64,000 nucleotides of DNA from Fistularia commersonii (GCA_037954325.1 JBBMNZ010000001.1:17423258-17487257); one strand, 5' to 3'; positions 36,705 through 48,959 are shown, counted from the first letter of the stretch. The notes: generated by a model not told the origin, from the letters alone. Numbers and translations are program-made.

Positions 36705-37455
36705 CTAAGGATGTTTAGAACAGAACAGTGTCAATAGGCACCACTACATTTGAAACATCTGAGTTTGTAAGTATTCTGCTTGATCTCATCGATCTGCTTT
36801 GCAGACATTTCATATACATTATTACTATTTTTGGGATTCTCTTTGGGAGTGGTTGGGGCTGTATAGAATCAGGAGCGAGTCCATCAGAGGGACAACACGT
36901 TAGTCGTTTTAAAGATAAAGCCAGACTGAGATGGTTCGGTCATGTAGGTGGGATAATGAATATATTGGCGGATGGATGCTGAGGTAGGAACGGCCATACA
37001 GGAGGCAGAGAAGAAGACCAATGTGGAAGATTTATTGATGGAATGAAAGTGGACATGAAGTTATTTGGTGTGAGAGAAGAGGACACAGAGTAGGGTTAAA
37101 TGGAGGGAGATGATTCGCTATTGGGACCCCTGACGGCGGCAGCCGGAAGAAACAGAAGGAGAACTTTGCTTTGTTGATAAATCTTGTTAAATCTTGTTTT
37201 GCTTCTCCTCCAATTCGAACTCCTCAACTCTGAACTTATTGATAGGATTTATCTACAATATTTCAACAAGGGTGACGTGACGTGAGAATCTTCACAAACT
37301 TCTTCTCAAAACACTTTCACGGTTCACAAATACGAGATCCCTATGATCTACTTGATGACTTACGTCTTACTTGCACTGCGCTACAGCCAACTTCTGCGGG
37401 TAGATTCACTTTGTCTGTTTATGCGAGCGTGTGTGAGCATGTGCGTGTGTTTTAC
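36705..37455 (-). other. akap6: AKAP6 intron between coding exons 4 and 5 (751 bp)
   Basis: About 310 bp of this intron is the 3' end of a non-LTR retrotransposon on the opposite (plus) strand at 36850-37163. The rest is AT-rich with no other recognisable element. Confidence 0.85.
36850..37163 (+). mobile_element. Non-LTR retrotransposon 3' end on the plus strand
   Basis: The plus-strand frame reads KDKARLRWFGHV, the typical C-terminal motif of RTE-like LINE proteins. It continues, with stops and frameshifts, to GGGACCCCTGACGGCGGCAG and an A-rich end at about 37163. It lies antisense to AKAP6 inside a 751-bp intron. Confidence 0.75.
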
Positions 37456-37597
37456 CTCGTGCTGGTCCTGGCTGAAGGCCTGCAGGATGTCCGTCTGCCT
37501 GGTGAAATTTCCGTTTGAGTCCTGAAGCCCCTGCAGGAGGCGTTCTTTCAGCACCAGGACAGAGACCCTAAGCTGGTGCCACAGCAACTGCACGGTC
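37456..37597 (-). CDS. akap6: AKAP6 coding exon 4 (residues 164-211)
   Basis: The exon encodes VQLLWHQLRVSVLVL, then KERLLQGLQD and TRQTDILQAFSQDQ. It is a long amphipathic helix that matches the human protein closely. The acceptor is TCTGTCGTGCAG and the first base completes an Arg codon with exon 3. The donor is CACGAG followed by GTAAAAC, phase 0. With exons 2 and 3 it forms the conserved N-terminal helical module, upstream of the region reported in mammals to bind PDK1 and adenylyl cyclase 5. Confidence 0.95.
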
Positions 37598-37668
37598 CTG
37601 CACGACAGAAACCATCACCCAACCGTAACAACGACATACCCGCCACATACTCTGAACACACAGGTCAC
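37598..37668 (-). other. akap6: AKAP6 mini-intron between coding exons 3 and 4 (71 bp)
   Basis: The intron runs from GTGACC to GTCGTGCAG, 71 bp in all, near the lower size limit for vertebrate splicing and typical of compact fish introns. The joined frame completes an Arg codon. Confidence 0.9.
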
Positions 37669-37778
37669 CTGATGTCCACGATGATGTTGACAGAGTAAGA
37701 CAGTAGCTTCAGGGAGAACTCCGTCTCCAGCAGGGCATGGATCTGCTCCACATGGTCCGAAATGTCCTCGCATATGTC
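37669..37778 (-). CDS. akap6: AKAP6 coding exon 3 (residues 128-163)
   Basis: After the acceptor GTGTGTCGCAG the exon encodes DISDHVEQIHALLE and continues to LLSYSVNIIVDI, a helical segment almost unchanged from mammals. The reading frame enters in phase 0 and leaves in phase 2 at ATCAG followed by GTGACC. The exon is separated from exon 4 by only 71 bp and from exon 2 by about 12 kb. The near identity to human suggests a fixed structural or binding role, although I cannot name the partner. Confidence 0.95.
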
Positions 37779-39639
37779 CTGCGACACACGGAAAACCAGT
37801 TGTGTCATCAATAAGTGGAATGACCACACACACAAACTCAGGCAGAAGCGTCCATCCCCGGCGTTAGTGTATCTGTGCTGTGTAAGACGGGAGAGACGGA
37901 TGGGAAGCGGCAGTGCTGTGCTGTGTAAAGTTTCCTCATTTAAAAATGACTCACGGCCATGTGGGGCATCCAGACTGTGTGCGTGCGTGCGTGCATGTGA
38001 GTGTGTCATTCCGAGACGACTTCAGACAAAGGATCACCGGAGTAGATTAATGAAAACAAAACAAAAGGGTTAAAAATAAATTCCTGAAAGTATTCTTTTA
38101 GGTAATTTCTTAGCAATTCTATTGGACTTCAGGTCACTTCTATCTTTTTAGTTGATGTTCTGTTGATGTTCTGTTGAAGTTGATGTTCTGCAAATTCCTT
38201 TGAGATTTCCAAAAAACTTCCATCTGATTTTCAAGCACTTTTTGACTAACAATAAGAGGCTTTCCTTCATTTTTTTCAGGTAATTTGTCAGCTCATTTGG
38301 AGACTTCCACAGCGGATGTTATTATTAGATGACCTGAAAAGGCAGGGGACTTGGTGGTGAACTGCGGTTGGTCGGACACTTTAGAAGGATGTTGGGACGC
38401 TGAGTCACGAGCCGCTCGGCGACCTAGTGGACCTCCTGGCGGCTGTGTCCAAATATTTCAGAAAGTAGGTCAGATAACTGAGCTCAAGAATAAATCCCCC
38501 CCCATCGTCACTACTGTAACATTAAACACCAGGCCCAGTGGGACAACACTTGCAAACTCTAACCTCCAGGGGGGAGTCCAACTACAGTTTCATCTAAATA
38601 CTTCTGCGGTGTCATTAACTCAAAGACTTTCTTGTTGTCTAGGACAATGTTGTTTCACTACTTTTCACATTTTTTTGTGAGTGTTTGTTTGTAGCAGATG
38701 ATGTCTTGATTATTTAAAATTTTCAAGGTAATCCCTGTGTAATTTTTAGGATTGGACAATTTTTCATCATTTTGCAAACGTATAATCGATTCCTCGATGA
38801 TTGTTGACCATTTTAACCAAATTTATTGCTGATTAGCTGGGAATTTTTTTTTTGACAATATTGAGGTTGTTACTCACTGACAGTATTTCTCAAGCATTTT
38901 CGGGCATATCCAGCTATATTTTAAGTTAGTTCCTGAGTATCTCTGATTTTTATGTAATCTTAGGCTAATGCCCAGGTTAGAATATTTCCTTCACTTGTCT
39001 GAAGGTGCCCCATCCTCCAGGTCACGGTCATGTCACCTCTCGTCTTTCACGTGAGCGTGAGTCCACCTCTGATCCAAAAGGCTTCTTCTGTTTTGAGGAA
39101 CGGCTTCAAGTACAGTCAAGTTGCCCCAAAAGGTTTCCACAACAATATTTTCTTCAAAAAATTCAAGGTGGCATCCTTTATTTACAAGTTTATTCTTTTT
39201 TACGGCCAACTCTCACTGGTTGTCAGTGAATTTCTTGTTTGTATTATTTTTAAACTGAGCGAATTCCAAATTGCTGTTTGCTGTTTCACTGTCACAGGAC
39301 TTCAAAAGATTAATTCTCAAATAAAAATATTTTGGAATAGAAAGTACGCTTTCTCTTTAGACAGAAACCCTTCATTTTCAGTTGATTTCAGGTCATTTAT
39401 GGTAATTTCTTGGAACTTCAGAAGTGATTTCTTTTCCTAATTATTTGGACCAAATCTCCTGCTTGTCTTCAGGTGCTTTCTGTCTGGCTGACAAAGAATT
39501 AGCCTCATATCTAAGGATGATTTCAGGGATCTATGATGCTTTTTTTTGGAAATCTCTTCTGTGTTTGAGGGAACTTCTGCACATAGAATCCCCAAGAATC
39601 TAAAGTCCATCTCCCCTCCGGATAGAATTCCTCCTCTTT

Positions 39640-39930
39640 AGGGGCTTTGATGAAGCTGGGCTTGTGTAGCCGCGTCCCCGAAGACCTTCTTCGGGGTTCG
39701 CTCCGTCGTGCACAATTAGCCAATCCAACTCAAAGTGTGCGTTTTTATCCAGCGCTTTTATCTCTCACTCAAAGTCTGGAGGACGAAGCCTCGTCAAAAA
39801 AAAAAAAAATCCAATGGGAGATCAAGAGCGAGGGGCCGCAATTACACAAGTTCAAAGTTAAAACGCTCACTGTCCAGGTGACGCACGCAAAGCAGGCGGT
39901 GAAAAAAGTGACAGACAAACTGCAGGGGGG
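39640..39930. promoter_or_regulatory. Candidate conserved non-coding element
   Basis: CpG-containing block in AT-rich intron, with a short hairpin (CCCCGAAGACC/TTCTTCGGGG), GCACAATTAGCCAATCC and GCCGCAATTACAC. Confidence 0.25.
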
Positions 39931-41119
39931 ACGTCAGACACGAAATACAACCGGACGACTAATTCACTTATATAGATCCTCCAGATCTGTCATCTACCGT
40001 CAATATTGTTTCACAGTTTGCGTTCATGTGTGCATGCGTGCCTACGTGCGTGCGTGCGTGCGTGCTTGCACACACCAAAAATTTAATCATCAAAGTTCTT
40101 TCATGTTGTCCTAAAACAGCCGTGAAAACGTCACCATTGTCTTTCAGACACTTCAATAATTCCCACGCAGCTTTTAAATGCTAATACAGATGAACCCACA
40201 TATAAGCATGTACACATGCACACACATACACGCGCACACACTCGCGTCTGACTGAATTAACACCAAGTCTGTCATTTGTGTCTGAAGTCAATTGTTAGAA
40301 GATCTTCAGTCAAGTCAGACTGTCCGAGCTAATGAGACCAAGTATGTGTGCGATTGCGTGTGTGTGCGCACGCTTGCATACACTTGTGTATGAAGCATTC
40401 TGAAGGACACTTTCTGTCCTGCTGCCCTCATTCTGCCACCAGTAAATAAATATCCATCAAATGTGAATGAGAGACAAATCAACGTGCATATTTCAGACTG
40501 AATTCGTATCCGTTACGTGCCGCTAAGATGGGAGTACCTGACTGAGGACACAAGGATGTGCCCTTCATTAGACCCCGTATGACACGAGGGGGGTCAGGCA
40601 AGGGAGTGCTCAGGGGAAAAATACACACTTTAATAGTTTAGCGTAACAGTATAACAAAATAACCCTGTTGTCCCCAATAAGACAGAACTACTCACTGTAT
40701 GAAATGAACTTACTTTATTTACTAAATCTGGATGATTGCAAGATCCATAATGGCAGAGTTAAAGACATTTGACAGAGTCAAAACATGACAAAAGTATATT
40801 GATATTTATACCATTCAAAGTCATTTCTAACTCATCACCATAGCAGCAACAGACAACAACGACAATCCCAATGATGACATTCCCTGAACACAATAAGAAA
40901 CATGAAGATTTTCTCCTCCTCCATTAAACCGAAAAAAATAACTGGACCAAACTTCAGGGACATTTCTGTTAATTTGACTGACAGTTGATTAACTCTGAAG
41001 GGCACTTTAGCCCCCAAGCAGGTTTCTATAACCCTGCTGAGCGGGAGCGACTGTGTTTTATATATATATATATACATATAAAGTTACGCAGAGACACACA
41101 GGCACACACTCTGCAAACC

Positions 41120-41520
41120 TGCTCACGTAAAGCCCGAGACATGGGCTGTCAATCATCCAGCCGCTTTTCTAATTGCCTAAAATCAATCTGAAGCTGGTCG
41201 ACTCTTGCTTCAGCTCTGATCCCGCCTCGCCCTCATCAGCGGCAACATCAAGGGCTTCAGAGCAGTGCCACGCAAAACGGCCACGACAGGCTGGGCCTCG
41301 CGCGCGAGCCCATTCCGTCCAATAACCTTCATCGCCTCCACACGGCCCTTCAGCTTGCTGCTCTCTACCTTGGAGATCAAATGCTCCTTCTCCCAGTGGA
41401 CTATTCAAATTAATGGACTTCAAAGATCCAGAGACCCGGAGCCGCCGTACAAAGACCTTTACTGTAATTCTCCTTTCAAAGAGCTGCATTCGGCCAAAAC
41501 AACACCCCCAACTGCCGCAG
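41120..41520. promoter_or_regulatory. Candidate conserved non-coding element (best of the set)
   Basis: Four hundred bases without simple repeats. They include GGCTGTCAATCATCC (PBX/MEIS-like TGTCAATCA), TTTCTAATTGCC, TCAAATTAATGG and several CTTTCAAAG/CTTTGAAG-like TCF/LEF cores. The density of recognisable homeodomain and TCF sites makes this the most enhancer-like block in the window. Confidence 0.4.
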
Positions 41521-41989
41521 GAACCGCTTCATATTGGCTACTGCAAATAACCAAGAAACCCCCTAAAATTCTGTTGAAAGTCACTTTAGATTAGCAGGAG
41601 TTTTTTTGGAAGAATGGGCAGGAAATTGTGTGATTGTTCAATAGTAGTGAGAAAGTAGCAGAAACTGACAAATTCAGTAGGAATTTCTTAAAAGAATTTC
41701 CAGCATATTGAAAAATTTTGCTTTTAGTTTACATTTTTCAAGAAACTCATTGAAATCCTTTACAAAGCTTACTGTCAAGTATTCAAGAAGTCTTTCGAAA
41801 GTCAATGTGAAATGACAAAAAAGTGACCGCAAGCTACGTTACAAATTAATTCAAATCGGTACAAAAATGAACGGTGCTCTGTCTAGTTTTGTGTAGGAGG
41901 ATAAAACCTACTAACAAGAAATACACTAATGTCTAATGTCTACACAACAACCCCAGAATTGACGAAATGTATTGGATTATTATTGTTGT

Positions 41990-42268
41990 ACATCCATCCA
42001 TTGTCTACCGTTTATCCGACGCAGGGTCGCTGGGGAAGCAGGAGCCTATCCCAGCTGCCATTGGGTGAGAGGCAGGATACACCCTGGACCGGTTTCCGGG
42101 CGATCGCAGGGCCACATATACAGATAGACAACCATTATCTCTCATTTGCACATTTGGGCAATATTCTCATTGTTTCCAATCAACCTGCTGCATGATTTTG
42201 AGCTGCAGGAGGAAACTGGAGAACCCAGAGGAAACCCACGCAGACATGGGGAGACTATGCAAACTGGA
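41990..42268 (+). repeat. Fish interspersed repeat, copy 2
   Basis: The same family as at 22332: CATCCATCCATTGTCTACCG, then GGAGCCTATCCCAGCTGCC, ATCGCAGGGCCACATATACA, and the end GAGGAAACTGGAGAACCC with GGGGAGACTATGCAAACTGG. This copy keeps more of the family pattern than the one at 22332. Confidence 0.75.
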
Positions 42269-42365
42269 TTATTATTTAACTATTATTGGTTTAGAAACAA
42301 CATTATATTGGTTTCAAAACCACAAGTAACCTTTCTTTCATTCTTCGACATTCACCTACACTGTG

Positions 42366-42625
42366 TCGCATTTGGATTCGATCCGGACAGATCACCTGTC
42401 AATCATCGGACCAAGTTCACTCCTTCACACAATCTGGAGTCATCAATGAATCTATTGGCTGTTGCAGGACTGCGGAGAGGAATACGGAGAACCTTGAGAG
42501 AACCCGTGCAGAAGAACATGGAGAGCCCACACAGAGAGATCCCAGAGACACCTAATAAGAACCAGGGACCTTCTTGGCGGGAGGTAAGAGAGCCAACCCT
42601 GCACTGCTGTGGTCCCCAGTGTTTA
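42366..42625 (+). repeat. Fish interspersed repeat, decayed copy 3
   Basis: About 100 bp after copy 2, a more drifted copy shows GGAGTCATCAATGAATCTAT, GTTGCAGGACTGCGGAGAGG, GAGAACCTTGAGAGAACCC and ATGGAGAGCCCACACAGAG. It may be a second insertion or an old local duplication. Confidence 0.6.
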
Positions 42626-43160
42626 GGATTAAACACTGGATTATCCCTGGGATTAAACACTGGGGGATAAAACACTGGGGATAAATTTACAGTTCAATTA
42701 ATAAGCTCCAATAAGCTCCATTAACAAACCACTCCTCTCCTGCTATTGCTACTAGAAAGTTTTTTGTCTCTTCATCTGCTGTATTTATCCTCCTGCACTG
42801 AGGTTCCAAGCACAATAACTAAATCCAACGGTGTCTGAAAGTTTGCCAGCATACATTTCATCCAACTGACACACATCTTGTGTGTGTAGAAAACCAACAA
42901 AACAAATTAAAACAATTAGAATACAGCGTCACTTTTTAGAGCCAGACAAAAAAGACCTTGATACTGACACACTTTCCAAAATGTTCTTTCAGCAGGATTC
43001 TCTTTTTGACTGATTTTAAGTAGAGAAATAGTTGAAAAAACAGCATTCTTACCTATCTGTGTTTTTTTATTCCAGCAACTCTCCTCGTGTCAGTCAATGT
43101 GCCTCAAACTAACGACAGTGTCCATGTGAGCACTGGTGACCCACTGACTCTGCAGCAGAC

Positions 43161-43166
<6 letters not shown>

Positions 43167-43211
<45 letters not shown>
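43167..43211. repeat. (TG)n microsatellite
   Basis: Pure TG array. Confidence 0.97.
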
Positions 43212-43213
<2 letters not shown>

Positions 43214-43710
43214 ATGGGGGATGGGTGAGGTCAGCCCAAAAATAACTTCCCAACTGTTGTTGCCCCTCCCCTCCTGAACACCCTCTGACAGAAGCGGGTC
43301 ACTAGAAACCCACCAAACACATACATACCAACATCACATTGACTTTTCAGCGCAAGATTTTGGTTATCCAGGTAAGAGGTGAGCAACTGTTATTGGTACA
43401 ATTCCGGCCTGGACTCGAAGTTTTATATGTGTTTTTTATAGGGTGACAACCCTTGTAGTGCAGACCGGGGTCGGACACCCAAAGTTGTATGAGCGTCTGT
43501 TCGGTCGAGGGTGTCTTATTGTCTGTCCAGGTGTGTTATCATCAACCAGGTGAGTTATCGGGAACAACCCGGGTATATTGAAGTACTAAGAGTCGTAGGT
43601 CTCATTATAACTTGTAACATTAAGTCTTGAGTTGACTGTCAAAAAACGTCCTTGCAGTCTAAATCTTAAGCTTTTATACACCGAGGGATGAATGTCACAC
43701 ACACGCACAG

Positions 43711-43714
<4 letters not shown>

Positions 43715-43746
<32 letters not shown>
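43715..43746. repeat. (CA)n microsatellite
   Basis: CA array preceded by GCGCGC. Confidence 0.95.
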
Positions 43747-43748
<2 letters not shown>

Positions 43749-44279
43749 CACCACAGCAGCTGCCAGCGGGTGACAGGAAGGAGAGTGTGAAGGTTAAAAC
43801 TATTGCCTGAGGAAAATAAAAGTCTGAAGACACAGTTTCTTTTATTTATTTTATTTATGCTTTTTAACCTGTCTTTAGCTGATAATGAAAAATGAGGTAA
43901 ACATGCCGCTGGTCTCCACGGTTAAATTAAAACCTGCCATTGTGTGGACGTTAACATTTCTATGACCCCCACAATAACCTCTCCCTACGAAATGCTTTTA
44001 ACTTTGCTGTTGTTTTACTGTTTTACTTACTTTTAATAATTTGACAGACGTCTGCTATTGTCGCTTTTCAATGACCTTTCCTGTGTTTCAGTCTCTAAAA
44101 CCATTTCCAGAGTCCGGCATCTTATCAGTAACTTCTGAAGCGACGCCTGTTGTTTGTTTGAAAGGCGATGTATAAATAAAGGTTGATTGTTTGTAGTTCC
44201 TCTCTGACACCTTCAACAGCTTCCTGGCACTGAATCTTTGAACTGAAAAAGAACAGTTTAACCCGGTGACACCTTTCCG

Positions 44280-45080
44280 TCTTTTTTACTTTCATCCTAT
44301 CTTCTTTCTTTATTCCTGTCTTCCTCACTTCTGCCTATCAGTCTTTCTTCCATCTCTCCTCCCCTCTTGCACCTGTCTCATGTCCTCTGTCCTTCTGTCC
44401 ATCCTTCCTCCTGTCCTTCCTCCACTTGTCATTCCCTTCAACTGTAGTCCGTCCTCTGACATGCTTCTACCCTTCTTCCCCGATCCTGTCCCTTCTTTAC
44501 TTTTCCTCCTATTGTCCCTCTCCCTTCTATCTTGTCCTGCTCCCTTGTCCTACACGACCCCCGGATTCCAGGTGCGGCGGCGGTGCGGTGACATCATCAG
44601 ACAGGAATATCCCATCAGACTTCTCAAGTAAAATAAAGTCCAGCTGTCCTGAATCATTGAAACCGATCACGTGTCAGACACATGATGGATATTATAACAG
44701 CCCAACAGAATCTCAACTGTCTCACACACATCTATTAAAATTATCTCATGTTGTTAGGACTGAAAACTTCATGATCTTATCCACTGTTGGATTATAAGAC
44801 TATTAATATGGACTTGTGAGACATTTCTTTTGTTTCTCCCCCCTTGTGTCCTTAACCTTGCCTTTTCCTTTGTCCTTCCAATCCATGCTACTTTTCCTCT
44901 TCAATCCCTCCATAACTGCATCTTTCATCTTGCGCGCCTTCCTTTCTGCTGCCGTTCTTTTCTCATGTCTGTCCTCCTTTCCCACGTCCCGCGTGTATTT
45001 CCTTCCTTCTACCTGTCTATTTTTTTCCTTTACTCCATCCGACGCTCCTTCCACCCCCACCCCACTTAGTTCCTTTCCTT
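44280..45080. repeat. Pyrimidine-rich low-complexity region
   Basis: Plus strand dominated by CTTCC/TCCTT motifs, interrupted by ordinary sequence at about 44570-44820. Frames found in it are composition artefacts. Confidence 0.75.
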
Positions 45081-45173
45081 CCTCGATGAGTAAAAACCAA
45101 AAAGATTTTTTGACTCAGCAACTCGTGTGTCTGAGTTGTGTAACGTGAGCTCAGCCTTCAAGGAACGTGCGGG

Positions 45174-45179
<6 letters not shown>

Positions 45180-45240
<61 letters not shown>
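45180..45240. repeat. (GT)n microsatellite ending in GCGCGC
   Basis: About 57 bp of GT then a short CG run. Confidence 0.97.
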
Positions 45241-45403
45241 TTTCATCGGTTTTAGTGTGTGTTTGTTGTTAAAGGCAGTAGCCTAATCCTGTCAGAGCAG
45301 GACATTCACCAAGCAGCTGTTACACACACACCGCCTGCAGCCTGATGCTAAGAGTGTCTGCGGGTCTGACATACCAACACAGACTCTCTCTCTAAAACAG
45401 ACA

Positions 45404-45427
45404 CACACACACAAAGACTCACACACA

Positions 45428-45485
<58 letters not shown>
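45404..45485. repeat. Compound (CA)n(CT)n(CA)n
   Basis: Alternating CA and CT arrays. Confidence 0.95.
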
Positions 45486-46127
45486 TACAACAAACCCGAA
45501 ATAATTTCCCAGAGTCACAGAGGACAGTTAGCTCAGGGGAAAAACACTGCAGGCAAAAAAGACATGTAGAAGCTGACAGAGTGGATAAAGAGTGGGAGAG
45601 AGTGCATGATGAAGAGCAGAAAACAAAGAGGAGAAAACACTGCAGGCCCGAGTGTCTTCACAGAAATTTTGCCCTTTATTATCTCGGTCACTGCTGTGCC
45701 AAGATTTAGTCAAAGAAAGACCGGGTGAAGCCAACAAGGACGCGGTACAGGGGGCCCTGCTGTCTGATCTATCAGTCTGAGGCCAACTGCAGTCAGAATC
45801 TTTAGTGTCACTGTTTATGTTTATTCAACATGTTAATTTCAGACACAAGCCCACGCACAAAGGTATGGAAATATTTAGAATGAAATATATCAACATGGTA
45901 TTGTATTTTCATTCCAGGAAAGATATCTGAATCTTGAAACCCTGACAAATTTATTGTTATACTTTAAAAAAAATATTAAAATCCTTGAAGTAAATACTAA
46001 AAGGTTCTATCTGTAAATCATATAATTTGTTTCGAAAAAAGATTACGAACAATATCTGGTTGCATTGAGGGTGGATCTTAAATTTAAAATCATCATCTTA
46101 TCCTCTAACAAAGTTTTTGCTTTGAGA

Positions 46128-46310
46128 TTTGGCGGTTGTTACTCAGTTAGTAAAGCGGGTGTCCCTCCTATCGAATGGTTGGCGGTGAGTGAGTGCATGT
46201 GTGGATGTTTGAACGAGAAATCAATTGTGAACCCCTTTGGAACCGAAAGCTGATAAAAAGACCTACATAAGTGGGGATGCTTTTACCATTTACTGATTCT
46301 TTGAATGCAA
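46128..46310 (+). repeat. SINE-like fish interspersed repeat, copy 2 (internally deleted)
   Basis: GGCGGTTGTTACTCAGTTAG at 46131 is the same head as in the copy at 31742-31486, here on the plus strand. The middle is lost, and the tail with ACCTACATAAGT and TTTTACCATTTACT follows at 46262-46295. Confidence 0.6.
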
Positions 46311-47184
46311 TAATCCAATAAATGGCTGATTATTGGCACAACTGCATATTGGTGTCATATTTTGACTCCAGTGTTGCTAAAAATCTGTTGTGATTCAGAA
46401 CATCGCCACAAGATAGAGCTGTTGACCACGGACAAGAAAGTCACAGGCTGCTGGGAAAGCAACAGAAACATGCACTGAACACTTACTCAGTGACTGAATA
46501 CATAAGAAATTCCAATTATATACTTAAACACCTAGAAATACTTAATTAGATATGTTTCAAAAAATATCACTAGATTTGAATGCATCGTTTTTTGTGATTC
46601 TGTACTTTTTCCTCAAATTAACCATTTTCAACAAAAAATATTTCTTCATATAAAATCCTCAACCTCAGTTTGTCAGTGAGTCACGAAAGTCAGTTGTAAT
46701 GGTGGTCGCCACCCGTTCCCCATTCCAGTGTTGGTTCATACTGGTTTTCTTGTTCTCCATTTGCTTGTCAAGAGTCAGGTTTGTTGGTTTGGGGATTTTG
46801 TCATTCAGTGTTTAGTCTGGTCCTGACAAAAATGATCTAAGAGAGCCCTTGCAAAGAAAACATTTGAAAATAACAAGTTAACAAATTAAGACTGTTAATG
46901 TGTTTAATATTTCAAATTTATACAGTTTAGGAAAATATTTATCTCGAGGTTTTTGGAAATCTTTTCTCAGAAACAAGACCTGACTGTTGGCCACTGACTC
47001 ATGACAGCCACCAGAGGACGCAGCTGCACGATCAACTGGTAAGTGGTTGACCACTTTCTCACAAAGTGATAGGCAACAGAATGTAGCTGATAAAAAATAT
47101 ATATTGTGTATAAATATTCAACTGAGGTAAAACTTAACTTAAACTTCAATATGACTTTGTTAGAGCCCAAAATAATTAATGTGT

Positions 47185-47950
47185 GTCCATCCATCCAGCT
47201 TTTGCCACTTATTAAAGATTCGGTTCGCAGGGCAGCAGATGAAGCGTGAAGACTCAGATTTCTGTGTCCTCGACCAGTTCTTCCGGGGGAATCCCTCGTC
47301 GTTACCAGACCGGCCAAGGGACATGGTTTCTCCAGCATTTCCCCTGGGTGCCTCCTCCCAGGGGGATCGCCCTGCAACACCTGGTGCCAAGGGTGCATAT
47401 GCACACTCTTGTGGCTGAATATGGTCATTGTTATGGACAGTCTGTGACAAGCACAGAAGTCCAATAACAAAACACTGCTCGGGCTTATATCGAGGGGGCT
47501 GTACCTCCCAATCGCATCCTTCCAGCTGTCACTGTCATTTCCCACCTGAGCGTTAAGTCCCCCAGTGGAATAAGAGTCCCCGGTGGGAGAGCTCTCTAAC
47601 AGCTCCTCCAAGGATTCCGAAAAGGGTGGCCGGTCAGAACTGCTGAGGGTTAAATCGCAGCGTACAGGCCAAGTCAGGGGGCAATAAATACGCCCGCACC
47701 TGCTGTGCTCCTCCCTGGGGGTAACTCCAGTGTGGAAAAAAGTCCAGCTCCTCTCGAGGAGAAAGGTTCTAGCGACCAAGCTGTGCATCAGGGCGAGTCT
47801 AACTATGTCCAGCTCAGATTTGGATGATGTTCCAAGAGCCCGCTTTTGCTTCTGTCAACGGACTGCGCCACCACCCAGTTCACACTAAACCCGACCCGCT
47901 TGGCCCCGCCGACAGATAGCAATTCCATGGGAAAATTATGAATTCATTTA
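47185..47950 (-). mobile_element. Rearranged non-LTR retrotransposon: endonuclease region joined to 3' tail
   Basis: The minus strand shows part of an AP-type endonuclease. Positions 47395-47700 give LNAQVGNDSDSWKDAIGR, a degraded relative of the GDFNAHVG catalytic motif, followed by SVLLLDFCACHRLSIT and HKSVHMHPWHQ. Directly next to it, at about 47190-47390, lies what I recognise as the family's 3' tail. The whole reverse transcriptase is missing, so this is a copy with an internal deletion. The same family occurs at 52850-53662. Confidence 0.75.
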
Positions 47951-48383
47951 TTCATTATTAATTGTATGATGGTGTTTTAATTTCACATTCTCAAGATCAT
48001 TCATAACACTAATAATTCGCTGCCTCTTTATTTGGAGAGATTATATCAACATTCGCTCAAATAAAGGTGTAGTTTAGCTATTGTTTGAAGGTAAAGGATC
48101 AATAGTATTTATTACACTCATTTATGATCATATTTTTTTTATTGTTCATTATTGTTATTATTTCAATGCAGCCTCAGGGGGGACACAGGCCAGCTAGTTT
48201 GGGAATCTTTACTTCACTTTATCATACCTGGAACCTTTGGTTTCAATGGAGTAAAAAAAAACCTGACAGAAATATTTTCCTTTGTCTGAAACAGATAACC
48301 TTGTGAAAGAGTGTGTTAAGACTGAAAACGTAGGTGAAGTTGTGAGTTTTATCATGACTCAGCTAGAACAAGAGCATGCGCAT

Positions 48384-48387
<4 letters not shown>

Positions 48388-48448
<61 letters not shown>
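48388..48448. repeat. (TG)n microsatellite, about 60 bp
   Basis: Pure TG array. Confidence 0.97.
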
Positions 48449-48449
<1 letters not shown>

Positions 48450-48959
48450 CTCATTGCAGCTGCCATATTTTATTGAGGGAAAAAGAGGACAGACAGAAAC
48501 TGCAGGATAAGAGCTGTGGAGACATTTTACATTGTCATTCCTGCTTCCATGGTGGGGCCTGCTGATACCCCAGTGTTAAAAGAGAACTTGGGATCTGCAA
48601 CAATATCAGGACATCAGCAAAAAATGAAAAATAAAATGGGGGAAATGCATTTGAAGAATAAATCGGACAAAGGGAACGTCATCAAAATCCAAAGATAAAA
48701 AAAATCAAAGTCAGTACTAAAAATTCTAGGCAATATACCTATAAGGATAAAAATGTGCAAAAAAAAAGAGAAGTAAATGAAAAAGGATGAGAAACATACA
48801 GAAATAGCACCCAAAATAATTGGAAAATTAGCCTAAGAAAAGTTAAAGCTGAAAAACAATCCTAAAGATCTTTAGAGGGACAGAACAGTCAGTAAGTAGT
48901 TGTTCTGCTGCACAACCCGTCTGAGAACACCTGCAGGACGACTTCATAGCCTCCGTGGC

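Noticed and set aside
44266..45148. Plus-strand frames rich in Ser, Pro, Leu, Phe
   Set aside because: Pyrimidine-rich low-complexity sequence; no domain.
46128..46200. Possible tRNA gene
   Set aside because: The head is tRNA-like, but it belongs to a SINE-like repeat also seen at 31742. No complete cloverleaf could be folded.
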